From: Ricinus communis
Taxonomy: Eukaryota > Streptophyta > Magnoliopsida > Malpighiales > Euphorbiaceae
Reading direction: 5' to 3'
NCBI RefSeq assembly: GCF_019578655.1
Contig: NC_063261.1
Coordinates: forward strand, 682,001-746,000
DNA: 64,000 nucleotides
Program-made: the position numbers and the translations under genes
Notes under the pieces: model-generated
Database searches by the model: none
Seen by the model: only the letters and a program-made list of their open reading frames with translations
What the model was told of the DNA's origin: nothing
In this document: in pieces, positions 38,241 to 51,864 of the stretch
Layout: every line of letters begins with the position of its first letter
Position numbering within the stretch: position 1 is the first letter of the stretch

Positions 38241-38441
38241 CTATTTCTTTATCTCCCCGTGAATTGTATGTTTGTAATAATAAGAATAGAATTTTCTCAA
38301 TTCCAATCGACTAGGCGTATTATGTCGATTCTTTTGAGTAATATATCTGGAAATACCTGTTGATTTTTTATTAACACTGTTTTGAACACAACTAGTACAT
38401 TCTAAAATAACCCTTACTTAGACATCTTTACCCTTGGCCAC
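38241..38441 (-). pseudogene. rpl33: rpl33, plastid ribosomal protein L33
   Basis: The 66-codon length is exactly that of plastid L33. The sequence includes [37 protein letters not shown] and [10 protein letters not shown]. The start is GTG instead of ATG and codon 8 is a stop. The second zinc pair of the family (FCPYCY) reads FYSYYY, both Cys-to-Tyr changes being G-to-A. It is non-functional. Confidence 0.93.
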
Positions 38442-38917
38442 GAACCTCCTTGGGGTTTTTATTCACTCAACTTTTCTGTTTTCCGATCCAAAGTGAAAAA
38501 GAAAGGAATGAAAAAAATAGAAGTTGCTAACTCGAAATCCAATTTTGAAAGTTTTCCTTGCAACTAATATAGTAATAATAAGTAATACAAAGATTCTAAA
38601 CTATATTTAGATTATAAGTTTATATTAGAATCATAGTATAGTATTTCATTTAAGCATCTTGTATAATACTGTTGCAATAATCAAATTTCTACTTCCCTTC
38701 TCTTATCTTAATTTAATAATTTAATTGAAGTTAGTTTACTTTACTTTACTTGAATCTAAGGCCCCAAGTTTCAAATTTTACTGCGGTTGAATCCACTTTT
38801 ATTCTTTTTTCTTTTCTAACTTATTCTAATTAAATAAAAAAAGAGGAGGGGGCAGTAGTCACAGATATTCAATTATATTTCTAATCTTCTTCACCCCCGG
38901 CACACGCACGTTGATAA
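38442..38917. other. rpl33-psaJ spacer (plastid)
   Basis: No gene; it lies between two plastid genes in their normal order and is presumed to be the native spacer. Confidence 0.6.
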
Positions 38918-39052
38918 CTGGAATGAAAAAAAAGGGAATGTCAACGCATCCAAGAGAAGACGATTGATCTCAATCAATAGACCTGCTAAAGACGCAAACC
39001 ATAGAGTACTTATTACCGATGCCACAGATAGATATGTTTTTAGATCTTGCAT
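38918..39052 (-). pseudogene. psaJ: psaJ, photosystem I subunit IX
   Basis: It reads [40 protein letters not shown], then FFSFQ. This covers the full ~44-residue subunit with its single membrane helix. The second residue is Q where the family has R (CGA to CAA), and the family stop is read through as CAG. It has few lesions but no plastid promoter context in the nucleus. Confidence 0.92.
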
Positions 39053-39492
39053 TTAAAACTCTCGTTCTTTATTCTTTATTGTTATTGTAATAAATAATGT
39101 TTATTTATGATTATACATATATAACCAGACGTATATGTAGTTAAAGGACACTTGCATTTGTTTTGCAAGCGGAATCTCTAATTCAGATTAAAATGTACAA
39201 CAATTTGCTAGACGCGATTTTTCTTTTCTTAAACAAAGAAAAAATGTTCCTTTTTCTCGAGCATTTACAAAATTTATGCAAGTTTATTATTACGTAAGTT
39301 TATCATTATACTTTATTATTACGTAAGTATATCATTATGTAATAACATATAATAAGCAATATTATTATATAATATATGAATATAATATATGATATGGGAT
39401 CAAAAAGAAAAAGTATATCAGTGGAGAAAATGAAATAAGTATGTGGAAAACAAAACGGGTATTCTTTACAATAACATTGTAAACTAATTGAA
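39053..39492. other. psaJ-trnP spacer (plastid)
   Basis: AT-rich spacer with tandem phrases (TTATTACGTAAGT twice, at about 39287 and 39316). No gene is visible. Confidence 0.55.
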
Positions 39493-39566
39493 AGAGATGT
39501 AGCACACCTTGGTAGCACGTTTGTCTTGGGTACAAAATATCACGGGTTTAAATCATATCATCCCTA
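39493..39566 (+). pseudogene. trnP-UGG: trnP-UGG, decayed plastid tRNA-Pro
   Basis: The 74-nt length and layout match plastid tRNA-Pro: GATGTAGCACACCTTGGTAGC for the D arm, TTGGGTACAAAAT for the anticodon loop, and CGGGTTTAAATC for the T arm. Several G-to-A and C-to-T changes break stem pairs (acceptor AGAGATG against CATCCCT). Confidence 0.9.
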
Positions 39567-39748
39567 CCTATTACTTCGTCTCTAAGTAATAACGAGGGAT
39601 CAATTGAGATCAATTAAACTTGGCCATACTGGATCTTTCATTTTTGTCATATTATATATGATAGTATAGGCATTCAAGATATATTGGAGTAGTTAAAAAA
39701 AGAATCTTTTTACTTACAGTCTGATTTTTTTATGATTAGAATAAGAAA
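39567..39748. other. trnP-trnW spacer (plastid)
   Basis: Short plastid spacer, no gene. Confidence 0.6.
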
Positions 39749-39822
39749 GCGCTCTTAGTTCAATTCGATAGAACGTAGGTCTCTAAAATCCAATATCATA
39801 AGTTCAAATCCTACATAGCGTG
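39749..39822 (+). pseudogene. trnW-CCA: trnW-CCA, decayed, anticodon now CTA
   Basis: GCGCTCTTAGTTCAATTCG to CTACATAGCGTG gives the 74-nt plastid tRNA-Trp. The anticodon loop reads CTCTAAA where the plastid gene has CTCCAAA, so CCA has become CTA by one C-to-T change. Other changes weaken the anticodon and acceptor stems, so folding and use are unlikely. Confidence 0.9.
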
Positions 39823-39927
39823 ATTTTGTTCTTATTTATATAGGAAAAATAGAAGGGCAATCTAAATTTGACCTCCTGTAGATTAAAGAAAAGAGGAGGT
39901 CAAAAAAATAAGGTGTTAATTATTTAA

Positions 39928-40042
39928 TTAAAGGTCTAACTGATCACCGCGCCTGTATTGTAAATATGCAGTTATGAATAATCCGGCCAAAGTAATAGGA
40001 ATTAGACTTAAGATGATTCCAAATAGAAAAATTTTCAATCAC
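39928..40042 (-). pseudogene. petG: petG, cytochrome b6f subunit 5
   Basis: [20 protein letters not shown] then [13 protein letters not shown] and a stop match the small b6f subunit PetG (37 aa). The start is GTG and one extra base near codon 4 shifts the frame, so the copy is broken. A 21-base G run follows at its 5' side. Confidence 0.92.
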
Positions 40043-40061
40043 TTCCAATTTATTTGAAAAA

Positions 40062-40082
40062 GGGGGGGGGGGGGGGGGGGGG
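40062..40082. repeat. Poly-G tract (21 G)
   Basis: An uninterrupted G run in the petG-petL spacer. Other long G/C runs lie at 41531-41545 (15 G) and inside petA at 44115-44126 (12 C on this strand). Confidence 0.9.
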
Positions 40083-40283
40083 AGGGAAAGAAAGATAATA
40101 TCTATCCTTAAATATTAATCTATATCGCCCATAAATCTTAATAAGCAAAATCTCAATAAAAAAAATCTCAATAAGCAAGAATTGAAAATTAACATGGTAA
40201 AGAACTAGAGAATAGATGGAATACTACCGAAAAATTTTCTTTTCTTTTAATAAATTTTTTATAAATTGTTCATTCAATTTATT

Positions 40284-40379
40284 TCAAATAAGTTGTATCT
40301 TGCTCAGACTAATAAATACAACTGAGGTTATAGTTAAAGCCGCTAGTAGAAAATCAAAATAACTAGTTATAATAAGCAT
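40284..40379 (-). CDS. petL: petL copy, frame intact
   Basis: A complete 31-aa frame, MLIITSYFDFLLAALTITSV then VFISLSKIQLI, matches plastid PetL (cytochrome b6f subunit 6, one membrane helix). It lies in decayed nuclear-inserted plastid DNA, so expression as a functional plastid protein is very unlikely. The intact frame is best explained by its small size. Residues differing from the usual plastid form (for example D for G, Q for R) fit random decay. Confidence 0.75.
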   Translation of the reverse strand: MLIITSYFDFLLAALTITSVVFISLSKIQLI

Positions 40380-41953
40380 AAAGAAACTAAATAAACCTTT
40401 ATATATATATATACTTGTAAAGCAAAAGCACTTTCCTAAGTTCGTTTTTTTGAAAGATAAAAGATACGAAGATAAACAAAAATACCAATTGAAAAAAAAA
40501 AGTTCAATTGAGCACTTTTTATTTATTTTTATTTATCAATCATTTATCAATCATTATCATTATAGATTATAGATAGCACTGAAAAAATAGAGTAATGTGA
40601 TATAGGTAGAGAAAGAAATCAATTTATCATCTATGACATCCGCTTATATTCTTTTGATTCTGAATCAAGAGATTCTTTAGACAACTATAGAATAAAATAG
40701 AAAACTAATATTACAATAATTAAATATTTTTAATTTCTTAAACTTATTAAATAATTAAATAAATAAATAAATAAAAATAAAAATATTAATAATATTTTAA
40801 TATTTAATAATATTAATAATATAAATATTAATAATATAAATAAAAATTAATAAAAAAACTATGTTGTATAACTTCATTTAAAAAACTTTCTTCGAATCAC
40901 TACAGAAATTACTACAAAATAAAAAATATTAGAACATTATTTATGTTTTGATAGTTTCTTTTAGCTTATTTAGTTTATTTATTTAGTATTTGTATATTTG
41001 TATCGTTTTTTACATTTTAAAATGAAAATGACCCTCTATTTTTCTTTATAATACCTTTTCCTTTTTACTTTTTTTTTTTACTTTTTCTATTTTTATTTTA
41101 AATTTGAATTTAACTTATTAGATTTATTAGTTGATTCATTCACATAATATCTCCAATCCAATACAATAAAATAAGAAGAAAAAAAGTATCACACGTTCAG
41201 ATCACTCAAAAAAGAAAATCGTTTTTTTTTTTGTTTTTTGTATAACTAGATTCTAAGACTAGAAATTTCATTATCCTATTCTTTTTTAGATTTTATATTT
41301 TTCGTTCCATATTATATTATTATTAAAACAAAAAAACATGTAGTTAAGTGTCAAGAAAGACCTTTTAAATCTAATACATAAATACGTGCATCACGAATAT
41401 TGATTATTACAATTATTTTTTCCTTGTTCTCCTTTTTTCTCTTTCATCGAATATTCTCTACTATTGGTACTTGTTAATTTAATAGATGACTAACCAATTC
41501 CTTAAAATGAAAAACAAAATGAAAAAACGCGGGGGGGGGGGGGGGTGTTTGGATTCCAACAAAAAACTCTTCTTCTATAACCAGAACATTTTTTATTTCA
41601 CATCTATTTACATCTAATTGAATTGTGGAAATATGATAATCTCCTTCATGGATTATTATTGTAACCCGTTGAATTCGCATTTTACCCGACCTTATCTTAT
41701 AGTACACAGTTCTACAGCAACAAGAAAAAGAAAAGAAGAAAGGGATTATCTAAGATTTTATTTCGATACTGATTGAAGTTGCGTTGCTGCGTCAGATGAA
41801 GGATAGCTATACTGATTCGATATACTTTAAAGAAACCTTTGGTACAATATTGAAGATCTCACAAAGATTCAATTTTAGTGAAATTGCATTTACTGATCTC
41901 ATCTTTTACAGAATCGATCCTTTTTTACTGTACAAGAATATGTGGAGCTCAGT
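40380..41953. other. petL-psbE spacer (plastid), AT-rich
   Basis: This is a long plastid spacer. The part 40859-40920 reappears inverted at 52265-52326. The part 41361-41511 reappears inverted at 60021-60166. The frame at 41784-42080 overlaps psbE and is a shadow. No gene is seen before psbE. Confidence 0.65.
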
Positions 41954-42205
41954 ATGTCTAGAAGTACAGGAGAACGTTCTTTTGCTGATATTATTACCAG
42001 TATTCGATATTGGGCCATTCATAGCATTACTATACCCTCCCTATTCATTACAGGTTGGTTACTCGTCTGCACGGTTTTAGCTTATGATGTATTTGGGAGC
42101 CCTCGTCCAAATGAATATTTTATAGAGAGCTGACAGGAAATTTTATTAATAACTGGCCGTTTTGATCCTTTGGAACAACTCGATGAATTTAGTAAATCTT
42201 TTTAG
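41954..42205 (+). pseudogene. psbE: psbE, cytochrome b559 alpha
   Basis: Full 84-codon length: [20 protein letters not shown], the heme-ligand region [14 protein letters not shown] (His retained), [27 protein letters not shown] stop replaces an Arg codon (CGA to TGA at about 42131) and neighbouring residues show G-to-E and P-to-L changes. It is a dead copy at the start of the psbE-F-L-J cluster. Confidence 0.95.
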
Positions 42206-42213
42206 GATGCCCA

Positions 42214-42330
42214 ATGACCATAAATTGAACCCATCGAATTTTTATAATATGATGGTCAGCCGTTCACGGACTAGCTGTACCTACCTTTCTTTTAGGGTCA
42301 ATTTCGACAATGCAGTTCATCCAACAATAA
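42214..42330 (+). pseudogene. psbF: psbF, cytochrome b559 beta
   Basis: It starts MTIN then a stop. The remaining body shows WSAVHGLAVPT and GSISTMQFIQ, matching PsbF (39 aa) with one stop, a damaged centre and a 3-nt shortening. The heme His region AVHGLAVP is present. Confidence 0.92.
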
Positions 42331-42356
42331 ATCTAATCCTAGTTAATTATAAAATT

Positions 42357-42472
42357 ATGATACAATCAAACCTGAACGAACAAAATGTTGAATTGAATAA
42401 TATCAGTCTCTACTAGGGGTTATTGTTCGTTTTTGTACTTGCTATTTTATTTCTAATTATTTCTTCAATTAA
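42357..42472 (+). pseudogene. psbL: psbL, photosystem II subunit L
   Basis: MIQSNLNEQNVELNNISLY then a stop (TGG to TAG), followed by GLLFVFVLAILF and a 1-base deletion before the end. The family is 38 aa. The start is ATG here. Confidence 0.92.
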
Positions 42473-42613
42473 TAGAAGAAAAGAAAATAGTAGAGTAATA
42501 AATAAGAATAGGAATTCTCTTATCCCATCGAAAGGATATCATCTAATAATTATCTGTGACTGTTTATGTCTCTAGCACGACCACTTGATTAAATGTGGAG
42601 GGAAGTGGTATAA

Positions 42614-42736
42614 ATGGTCGATACTACTAGAAGAATTCCTTTTTAGATAATAGGTATTGTAACTAGTATTCTTGTGATCGGTTTAATAGGCATTTTCTTT
42701 TATGGTTCATATTTCGGATCAGGTTCATCCCTGTAA
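42614..42736 (+). pseudogene. psbJ: psbJ, photosystem II subunit J
   Basis: MVDTTRRIPF, a stop (Trp codon lost), then IIGIVTSILVIGLIGIFFYG and SYFGSGSSL. It has the full 40-aa length plus stop, one membrane helix, and one inactivating change. Confidence 0.94.
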
Positions 42737-43824
42737 GTAGTACGTAATTGGGTGATCTGAGTTGTAGACATGAAAGCGTAAGAACTCAATGGACCCCTAA
42801 TTTCTCTGTCTGATTCTAGGCCGAGGGGTTCCATAATAATCATAATACTTTATTCATATAAGTGACAAGATAGATTGCCTTTTTTTTATATTTCAAATAT
42901 TTCAAGAAATTCTATTACACTTTTTTTTTATCATGTTTTTAAAAAAGTAACTCCATTAATTGATTTAGAACATTTGTTCCTCGATAGTGTCTATCGATAC
43001 TTTCAAAGTTATACGAGGAATTCTTCGATTTCTTTTTCCTAGACGGCATAATATATATTTTTTGTATTTTTGTCAATCCCATATCATACTAATTTTTCTA
43101 TACTAATAGAACCTTATTCTATTTATTTGAGTATCCTAAAAAGTTGAAATTGTTTTCTTTTTTTAAGTTCATCGAAGAAGTTCTATTTGCTCAAAAAATT
43201 CCCCTTTCTTTTTTTGTTTGTCCGCTACTTGTTTTTTACATGAAAAATCAAATTTATACGTATAAAATTGAAAAGGAAGTTATGATAAACCTAGAAAAAA
43301 CAGAAGTTAAGAATAGTAATCTTTAAGGAATGGGATCAAGAACCGTTATATTTTGACACAAGAAAGGGATGTGGAAAATTCCTTTTTTGTGTTGAAGACT
43401 AGGAAGACGAATAAAAAAAAAACTTCCTGGAATCCTTTGTTCTCCCTCATTTAGCCTTTGCTTTTCCGCTTACTTATCTTATGCTTAATATCTAGTCAAA
43501 TGAGATTCTATTAGTATTGAAAAAAGCTATTGATGCATGCACTCTATGAAAATTAAATCTGACAGTAATAAGATAATCACATCGCTCCTATTTTATTTAG
43601 ATTTAAAAAAATTAGATTAAAAAAACACAAAAAAAAGGAATAAAGTCAAATAGTCTTCTTACCAATATACATATTATGACTAGAAATGCAGTACAAATAA
43701 TTCAAGAAATCTAGTATAAAATTTTTTTAAATTTTTAAAAAGCAAAGAGCTTTTAATTTTTTTATCATATATAATTACCAACTGTTATTCGTTTTAAGAA
43801 CTTGATTTTGATAAATTTACAGTT
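42737..43824. other. psbJ-petA spacer (plastid)
   Basis: AT-rich spacer between two plastid genes in normal order. The frame at 43144-43326 has no family resemblance. Confidence 0.6.
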
Positions 43825-44768
<944 letters not shown>

Positions 44769-44914
44769 GGTCCAATCATTTATCCTAAAAATTTCTACAA
44801 TAAAATTAGGGAGGCCGCTAGTATATTTCCCTATCCACGATACTGCTATTTATTGAAATCTTTTTACTAAAACAGAAAATATAGGAAGAGAATTCCTTGG
44901 ATGTATAGAAAAAG

Positions 44915-44916
<2 letters not shown>

Positions 44917-44966
<50 letters not shown>
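44917..44966. repeat. (TA)n microsatellite, ~25 units
   Basis: A near-perfect TA run lies in the petA-cemA spacer. Overlapping frames that translate it are not genes. Confidence 0.95.
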
Positions 44967-44970
<4 letters not shown>

Positions 44971-45067
44971 TAGAGTAAGATTTTGTTTGATAGTAAAATT
45001 TTAAATGTTTTGCTTTTGTATTTTGTACAAAATAACAAACATTCTAATTGGATTCATGGATCATTTT

Positions 45068-45754
45068 TCAATCGTTCATTGAATGATAAATCACTACAAG
45101 TGACGGAGATACGCGATTTAAATAACGAAAGATCAAATATTTAGAAATTGTATCGAGGATGACTGGAAAAGTGGAAACAAGGCCATATATAATTTGATCA
45201 TTATGAGCAAACCCAAAATCTTTGTAGACCGAGCCAATCATTGGTTCCCAACCATGAGGTGAATGGAATCCTATACATAAATCGGTTAATAAAAGAATGA
45301 AAAAAGCTTTTATTATGTCGCTTAAATTATATAGGAATTCTTGAACCCAAGAATTAAGAATAATAAGTTCTTCGTTACTTAAAATAGAATAACCACTTAG
45401 AGTAACGAAACAAATTATATTTTTCGAGAAGTGCAAAATCGTATGGATATAATCCTCATTGTGCAACTTGATCAATTGGATTGTTTCTTTGTGAATTTCG
45501 ATATAAAACTTTTGTAGATATGTTTCTAGATATTCCTTTATCATTTCGTCCAAGCGAACGAGTTCCTCTAATTATATGGACTTTTCTAGAATACTTTTTT
45601 CTTGAATATCATTTACAAAAGTTTCGGATTTACTAGTATTACACCAATTAATAATCTAAGATTCCAAACTTTTATTAAATAAAAAAGAGATCCACCAGAG
45701 CAAAATAACTATAGTTGTAAGATATAAAAAGGGAATAAATGTTTCTTTTTTCAT
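45068..45754 (-). pseudogene. cemA: cemA (ycf10), envelope membrane protein
   Basis: The 687-nt span is close to the plastid gene. The start reads [20 protein letters not shown]. The C-terminal 161 residues are open: [71 protein letters not shown]. Two in-frame stops in the N-terminal third (a Trp codon to TAG after SLES, another before LEELV) make it a pseudogene. CemA is linked to plastid envelope proton/CO2 exchange. Confidence 0.95.
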
Positions 45755-46303
45755 TTTTTTCATCTGTGAATTTTTAATGAACCCACCTCCATATGATCGA
45801 ATATTTTTATCAAGCATAAGTTATATTATGAGGCTTTGAACTTATGAATCTATTCCCTATTTTTTATTTATGAATCAGCGGTTAATCCTTAATTTTGAAA
45901 AAGTACAAAAAAACTATTTCTAAGTATCTTAATTGCTCAAATTCGAATTTCTAGATGAAAAAATTATGTTCTATCAATAAAATAAATATTTTTTTAAAAA
46001 TGGTCAATTTACCCATATTCCATAGGAATAATTTAGAAAGATTTCTGAAGAATATTGTGACGTGATAATAAAAAATGAGTGCCAAAAGTAAAATAAGACA
46101 GAAAAAATCATTTTAGGTGGTCTAGGCCTTTGTTCATTAGGGAGGACTAAAAGAAAAATAAAAAGAAACGTCGATTGGAAAAAGAAAGGAAAGATAATTT
46201 ACAAGTTACGATCTATTCATATCTAATGTATCAATTTCAAATATTGAAAATTAAACGAGAATTTCTTTATTCTATATTTTATTCTGAAATGCTTTGCTTT
46301 GAT
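45755..46303. other. cemA-ycf4 spacer, left part
   Basis: Plastid spacer DNA that ends at the hAT target duplication. The spacer continues at 47754-48034 after the inserted element. Confidence 0.65.
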
Positions 46304-47745
46304 TAGAACTGAGCATGGATCTTGGTGATTCCCGCCCGAACCGAATAACCGTACCGAAAAATACCAGAACCGAAATTTTTTATAACCGAATTGAACTGAT
46401 ATGAATTTTTTTACTATTACGGTATGGTACTGGTTCTTTAGTAAAAACCGTACCGTAACTGTACCAGAACCGATCCATCTTGTACTGATCCGAACCAAAC
46501 CGTAGAACCAAATTTTTTACATATATTTATTAATAATTATATATATTATATAAATAATACCTATTAAAAATAACTATAATATTTTAAAATACTTTATACT
46601 CTATAAAAGAAATATTTTATATTTATCATTTTATATAATTCAAGCAATTATTATAGAAATAAGAAAAAAATACTACATATTAAAAGTAACTATAATTTTA
46701 TAATGTACTTTATACTCTATAAAAAAATATAAATTATATATTAGTATATCATATAGTATACTGATACTAATATATATTACTCTAATACTAAATTTATAAT
46801 TTACTATCTACTAACTTAACCCTAGTACATTTTTTTACCACATACTACAAGCCTATACCTAACAATTTGAACACACCGTCTTCCTCTTTAGAACACACCG
46901 CCGCACCTCCCATTTTGCAATTGAGAAAAATAAAATCCCTAAGGCAAATCTCTGAACAGAAAATCAAAAAGAAGAAGGAAAAGATTGGCTCGCGTAGACA
47001 TATTCCTATTTAGAACACACCTCCGCACTTCTCAATTTTCAATTCAGAAAGACAAAATTCCTAAGGTAAATTTCTGGACAGAAAATCAAAAGGAAGAAGG
47101 AAGAAATTGGCTCGCTTAGATGTTTTCCTCTTTAGCGCCACACATAATTGGCTCGTAGAAAGGCAGAAGCAAGAATTGGCTCGCATAGACGTCTTCCTTT
47201 TTAGCGCTCTTTCTTCCCATAACTGTGCCACCATTGCTCAGTCTCGGATATTTTTTTTCTTTTTTACTTTTTACTTTTATTTTTGCTGGATAGATTGTTG
47301 GCTGCAACTGCGAAAAATATTTTATTTTAAGGATTGCCATCTGCAAAATATTTTTATGCTAGCAGTAACATATATTTTAATGGTTTATATTTGAATATTG
47401 AATGAATTATTATATTTACAAGTGACTGGATTGCAAAACATGTTGTTCAAGAATGTGATTGCAATTCTAATTCAGATTTTCATGCTACTTTCTTTAGGTT
47501 GGTAATCATATTTTCTCTAAATATATTTGATTAAAGATGAGATTAAAGTTGTATTCTTAAAATTTTTTAGAACCGAAAATAGCACCGAACCGAACTGTAT
47601 TTAACCGTAAAAATTGGTACAATATGGTATGGATCCTTTTAGGTTTGGTATGGTACTGGTACCTTCAACTTTAAAAGAACCGAGGTTTAGTATAGTACTG
47701 GTGATTTATAGATAACCGAATTGGACCGATCCGTGCTCAGCCCTA
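46304..47745. mobile_element. Non-autonomous hAT-type element
   Basis: The 8-bp target duplication GCTTTGAT flanks it (46296-46303 and 47746-47753). The ends are inverted: TAGAACTGAGCATGGAT on the left, and on the right TAGGGCTGAGCACGGAT in reverse complement. Subterminal regions are packed with ACCGTACCG/AACCGAAC phrases, typical of hAT ends. The 1.4-kb body has no transposase; it contains an imperfect ~124-bp duplication (around 46890 and 47014, AGAACACACC...GCGTAGACA). It inserted into the plastid copy after that had entered the nucleus. Confidence 0.93.
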
Positions 47746-48034
47746 GCTTTGATATATGAGATAGGTCTATTATTTTGATTTATTACTTATTTTGTTACTA
47801 AATTTATTGAATATTGAAATTGAATTTAGATATGCATAAAAAAGGTTTGATTTTATTTTTAGAATTGTTTCGTATATATTTGTATATATATATATATATA
47901 TATATAATATGTCTTCTTTGGTTCATTAATATTGTATTGTGAAATTTTAGTTAAGTTATGCTATAACTATAAAAAAATGAAGACTCTTGGATTTTTTCGC
48001 TCCTGTTAAGAAAATGTTTATTCTTCGGCTTATT

Positions 48035-48477
48035 TCAAAATACTTCAATTGGTACACGCAAAAAATAGGCCAATTCCACTACCTTTTGCTCAATCTCTCG
48101 TAGAGTCAAAGGAATGGACCTCTTTAACTTCTATTCTAATAGACTGAATATCCTTCATAAGGAATCAGAGTGAGATGCAACGATCTTTTCCAGGGAATCC
48201 CCAGCGAAAAATACACACTATTCCATAAAATTGTGCACCACAAATAAGAAATAATAAAATAGACCGGCGATCCCATAGAAAGACATCACGATCTTGGAAA
48301 AAAAATTATTTGTTGAGACAGAAATGAAAATATCAAATTTCTGCCAAGATAACTGAAAATTCCAACCAATAAATATCCTAGTGAACCTAAAAAAAGTATA
48401 AAGGCCCAACAATAATTACTTATTTTGCAAGACCCTGCTATAAGTTCTATCCATATATGTTCTGATCGTCAACTTAT
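48035..48477 (-). pseudogene. ycf4: ycf4, photosystem I assembly factor
   Basis: Pieces in order: [13 protein letters not shown], then CWAFILF-type sequence, [16 protein letters not shown], and the tail RVPIEVF with its stop at 48035. The start is ATA, a Trp near the start is a stop, and the span is ~110 nt shorter than the usual ~555 nt because of an internal deletion. Normal position next to cemA. Confidence 0.9.
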
Positions 48478-48816
48478 AGTAGATCTAGTTGTTTTTTATT
48501 TGAAGTAAGAGACTAGCCCAAATGAATTTGACTTTTTTTTTATTTTCGAAGTAACTTTCATCAACTCGGATTATTCTGGTGTGAATCTTTAGGAAGAATT
48601 CATCGAATTCGTTAGATTAAAAGAAAAAGAGCTCAACCCCCCATAAGATCCCTTATCTGCACATATATAAAAATATCAGCTTTGCTTGCATTTCTTTCAA
48701 GCATTTGCCATATTTTTTATTTATTTTCAAATAGTCCTTTTTATTTATATATCATATTTACGCCTACATAAGAACCCTTTCATTTTCAATTAAGAGAACG
48801 AACGTCAATTAGTAGA
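48478..48816. other. Contracted ycf4-rbcL interval (accD, psaI absent)
   Basis: In most plants accD and psaI occupy roughly 3 kb here. Only ~340 bases remain and no residue of either gene was recognised, so they were deleted from this copy or were missing in the donor. Confidence 0.7.
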
Positions 48817-50909
<2,093 letters not shown>

Positions 50910-51405
50910 CAACTTACCCTGCTCCTATCACAACATTTGCATATTTAGATGCTACTACTATATTGTTAAGAGGATTAGCTGCTAAAGGTATTTATCTAGC
51001 AGTAGGTCTTTTAGATTCATCATCAACTATGCTTCAACCTTAGATCGTTGGTAAGGAACATTATGAAACTGCGCAAAGAGTTAAGCAAACTTTACAACGT
51101 TACAAGAACTTCAAGACATTATAACTATCCTTGGGTTAGACGAATTATCCGAAGAGGATCGCTTAACTGTAGCAAGAGCATGAAAAATTGAGCATTTCTT
51201 ATCACAACCCTTTTTCATAGCAGAAGTATTTACGGGTTCCCCGAGGAAATATGTTGGTTTAGCAGAAACTATTAGAGGATTTAAATTGATCCTTTCTGGA
51301 GAATTAGATAGTTTACCTGAGCAGGCCTTTTATTTGGTAGGTAATATTGATGAAGCTACTGCGAAGGCTACGAATTTAGAAATGGAGAACAACTTGAAGA
51401 AATGA
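50910..51405 (+). pseudogene. atpB: atpB 3' third, ATP synthase beta
   Basis: [76 protein letters not shown] and [20 protein letters not shown] give the C-terminal ~165 residues. The nucleotide-binding N-terminal ~330 residues are missing. Stops and frameshifts occur (after MLQP, after VARA). The stop overlaps the atpE start by ATGA, as in plastids. Confidence 0.95.
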
Positions 51406-51803
51406 CCTTAAATCTTTGTGTACTTGCCCCAAATCGAATTGTTTGGGATTTAGAAGTGAAAGAAATTATTCTATCTACTAATAATGGACAAATTGGCGTA
51501 TTACCAAATCATGCGCTTATTGCCACAACAGTCGATATCGGTATTTTGAGAATACGCCTTAATGACCAATGATTAACAATGCCTTTGATGGGTGGTTTTG
51601 CTAGAATAGGCAATAATGAAATTACTATTTTAGTAAGCGATGCAGAGAATGGTAGTAACATTGATCTAGAAGAAACTCAGAAAAATCTTGAAATAGCAGA
51701 AGCTAACTTGAGAAAGGCGGAAGGCAAGAGACAAATAATTGAGGTAAATCTAGCTCTCAGATGAGCTAGGGCACGTGTAGAGGCTATCAATGTGATTTCG
51801 TAA
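51402..51803 (+). pseudogene. atpE: atpE, ATP synthase epsilon
   Basis: Full 134-codon span from [16 protein letters not shown] to ARVEAINVIS. Two in-frame stops: a Trp codon turned to TGA after RLNDQ (51570-51572), and an Arg codon to TGA after LALR near the end. The middle, [20 protein letters not shown], is open. The C-terminal helices ([18 protein letters not shown]) are preserved. Confidence 0.96.
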
Positions 51804-51842
51804 CTATAATTAGTAGAGTAGGTGCGTCCGAATAATGAGCAA

Positions 51843-51864
51843 AACTTCTGTATAAGCAGAAGTT
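51843..51864 (+). terminator. Hairpin after atpE
   Basis: AACTTCTG, a 6-base loop, and CAGAAGTT form an 8-bp stem 40 bases after the atpE stop, matching the inverted repeat that ends plastid atpB-atpE transcripts. It is a fossil in this context. Confidence 0.75.

Noticed and set aside
41784..42080. 98-aa frame at the start of psbE
   Set aside because: It is an out-of-frame shadow of psbE, whose own frame gives a clear match.
44850..45038. 62-aa frame with Ile-Tyr run
   Set aside because: It is a translation of the (TA)n microsatellite.
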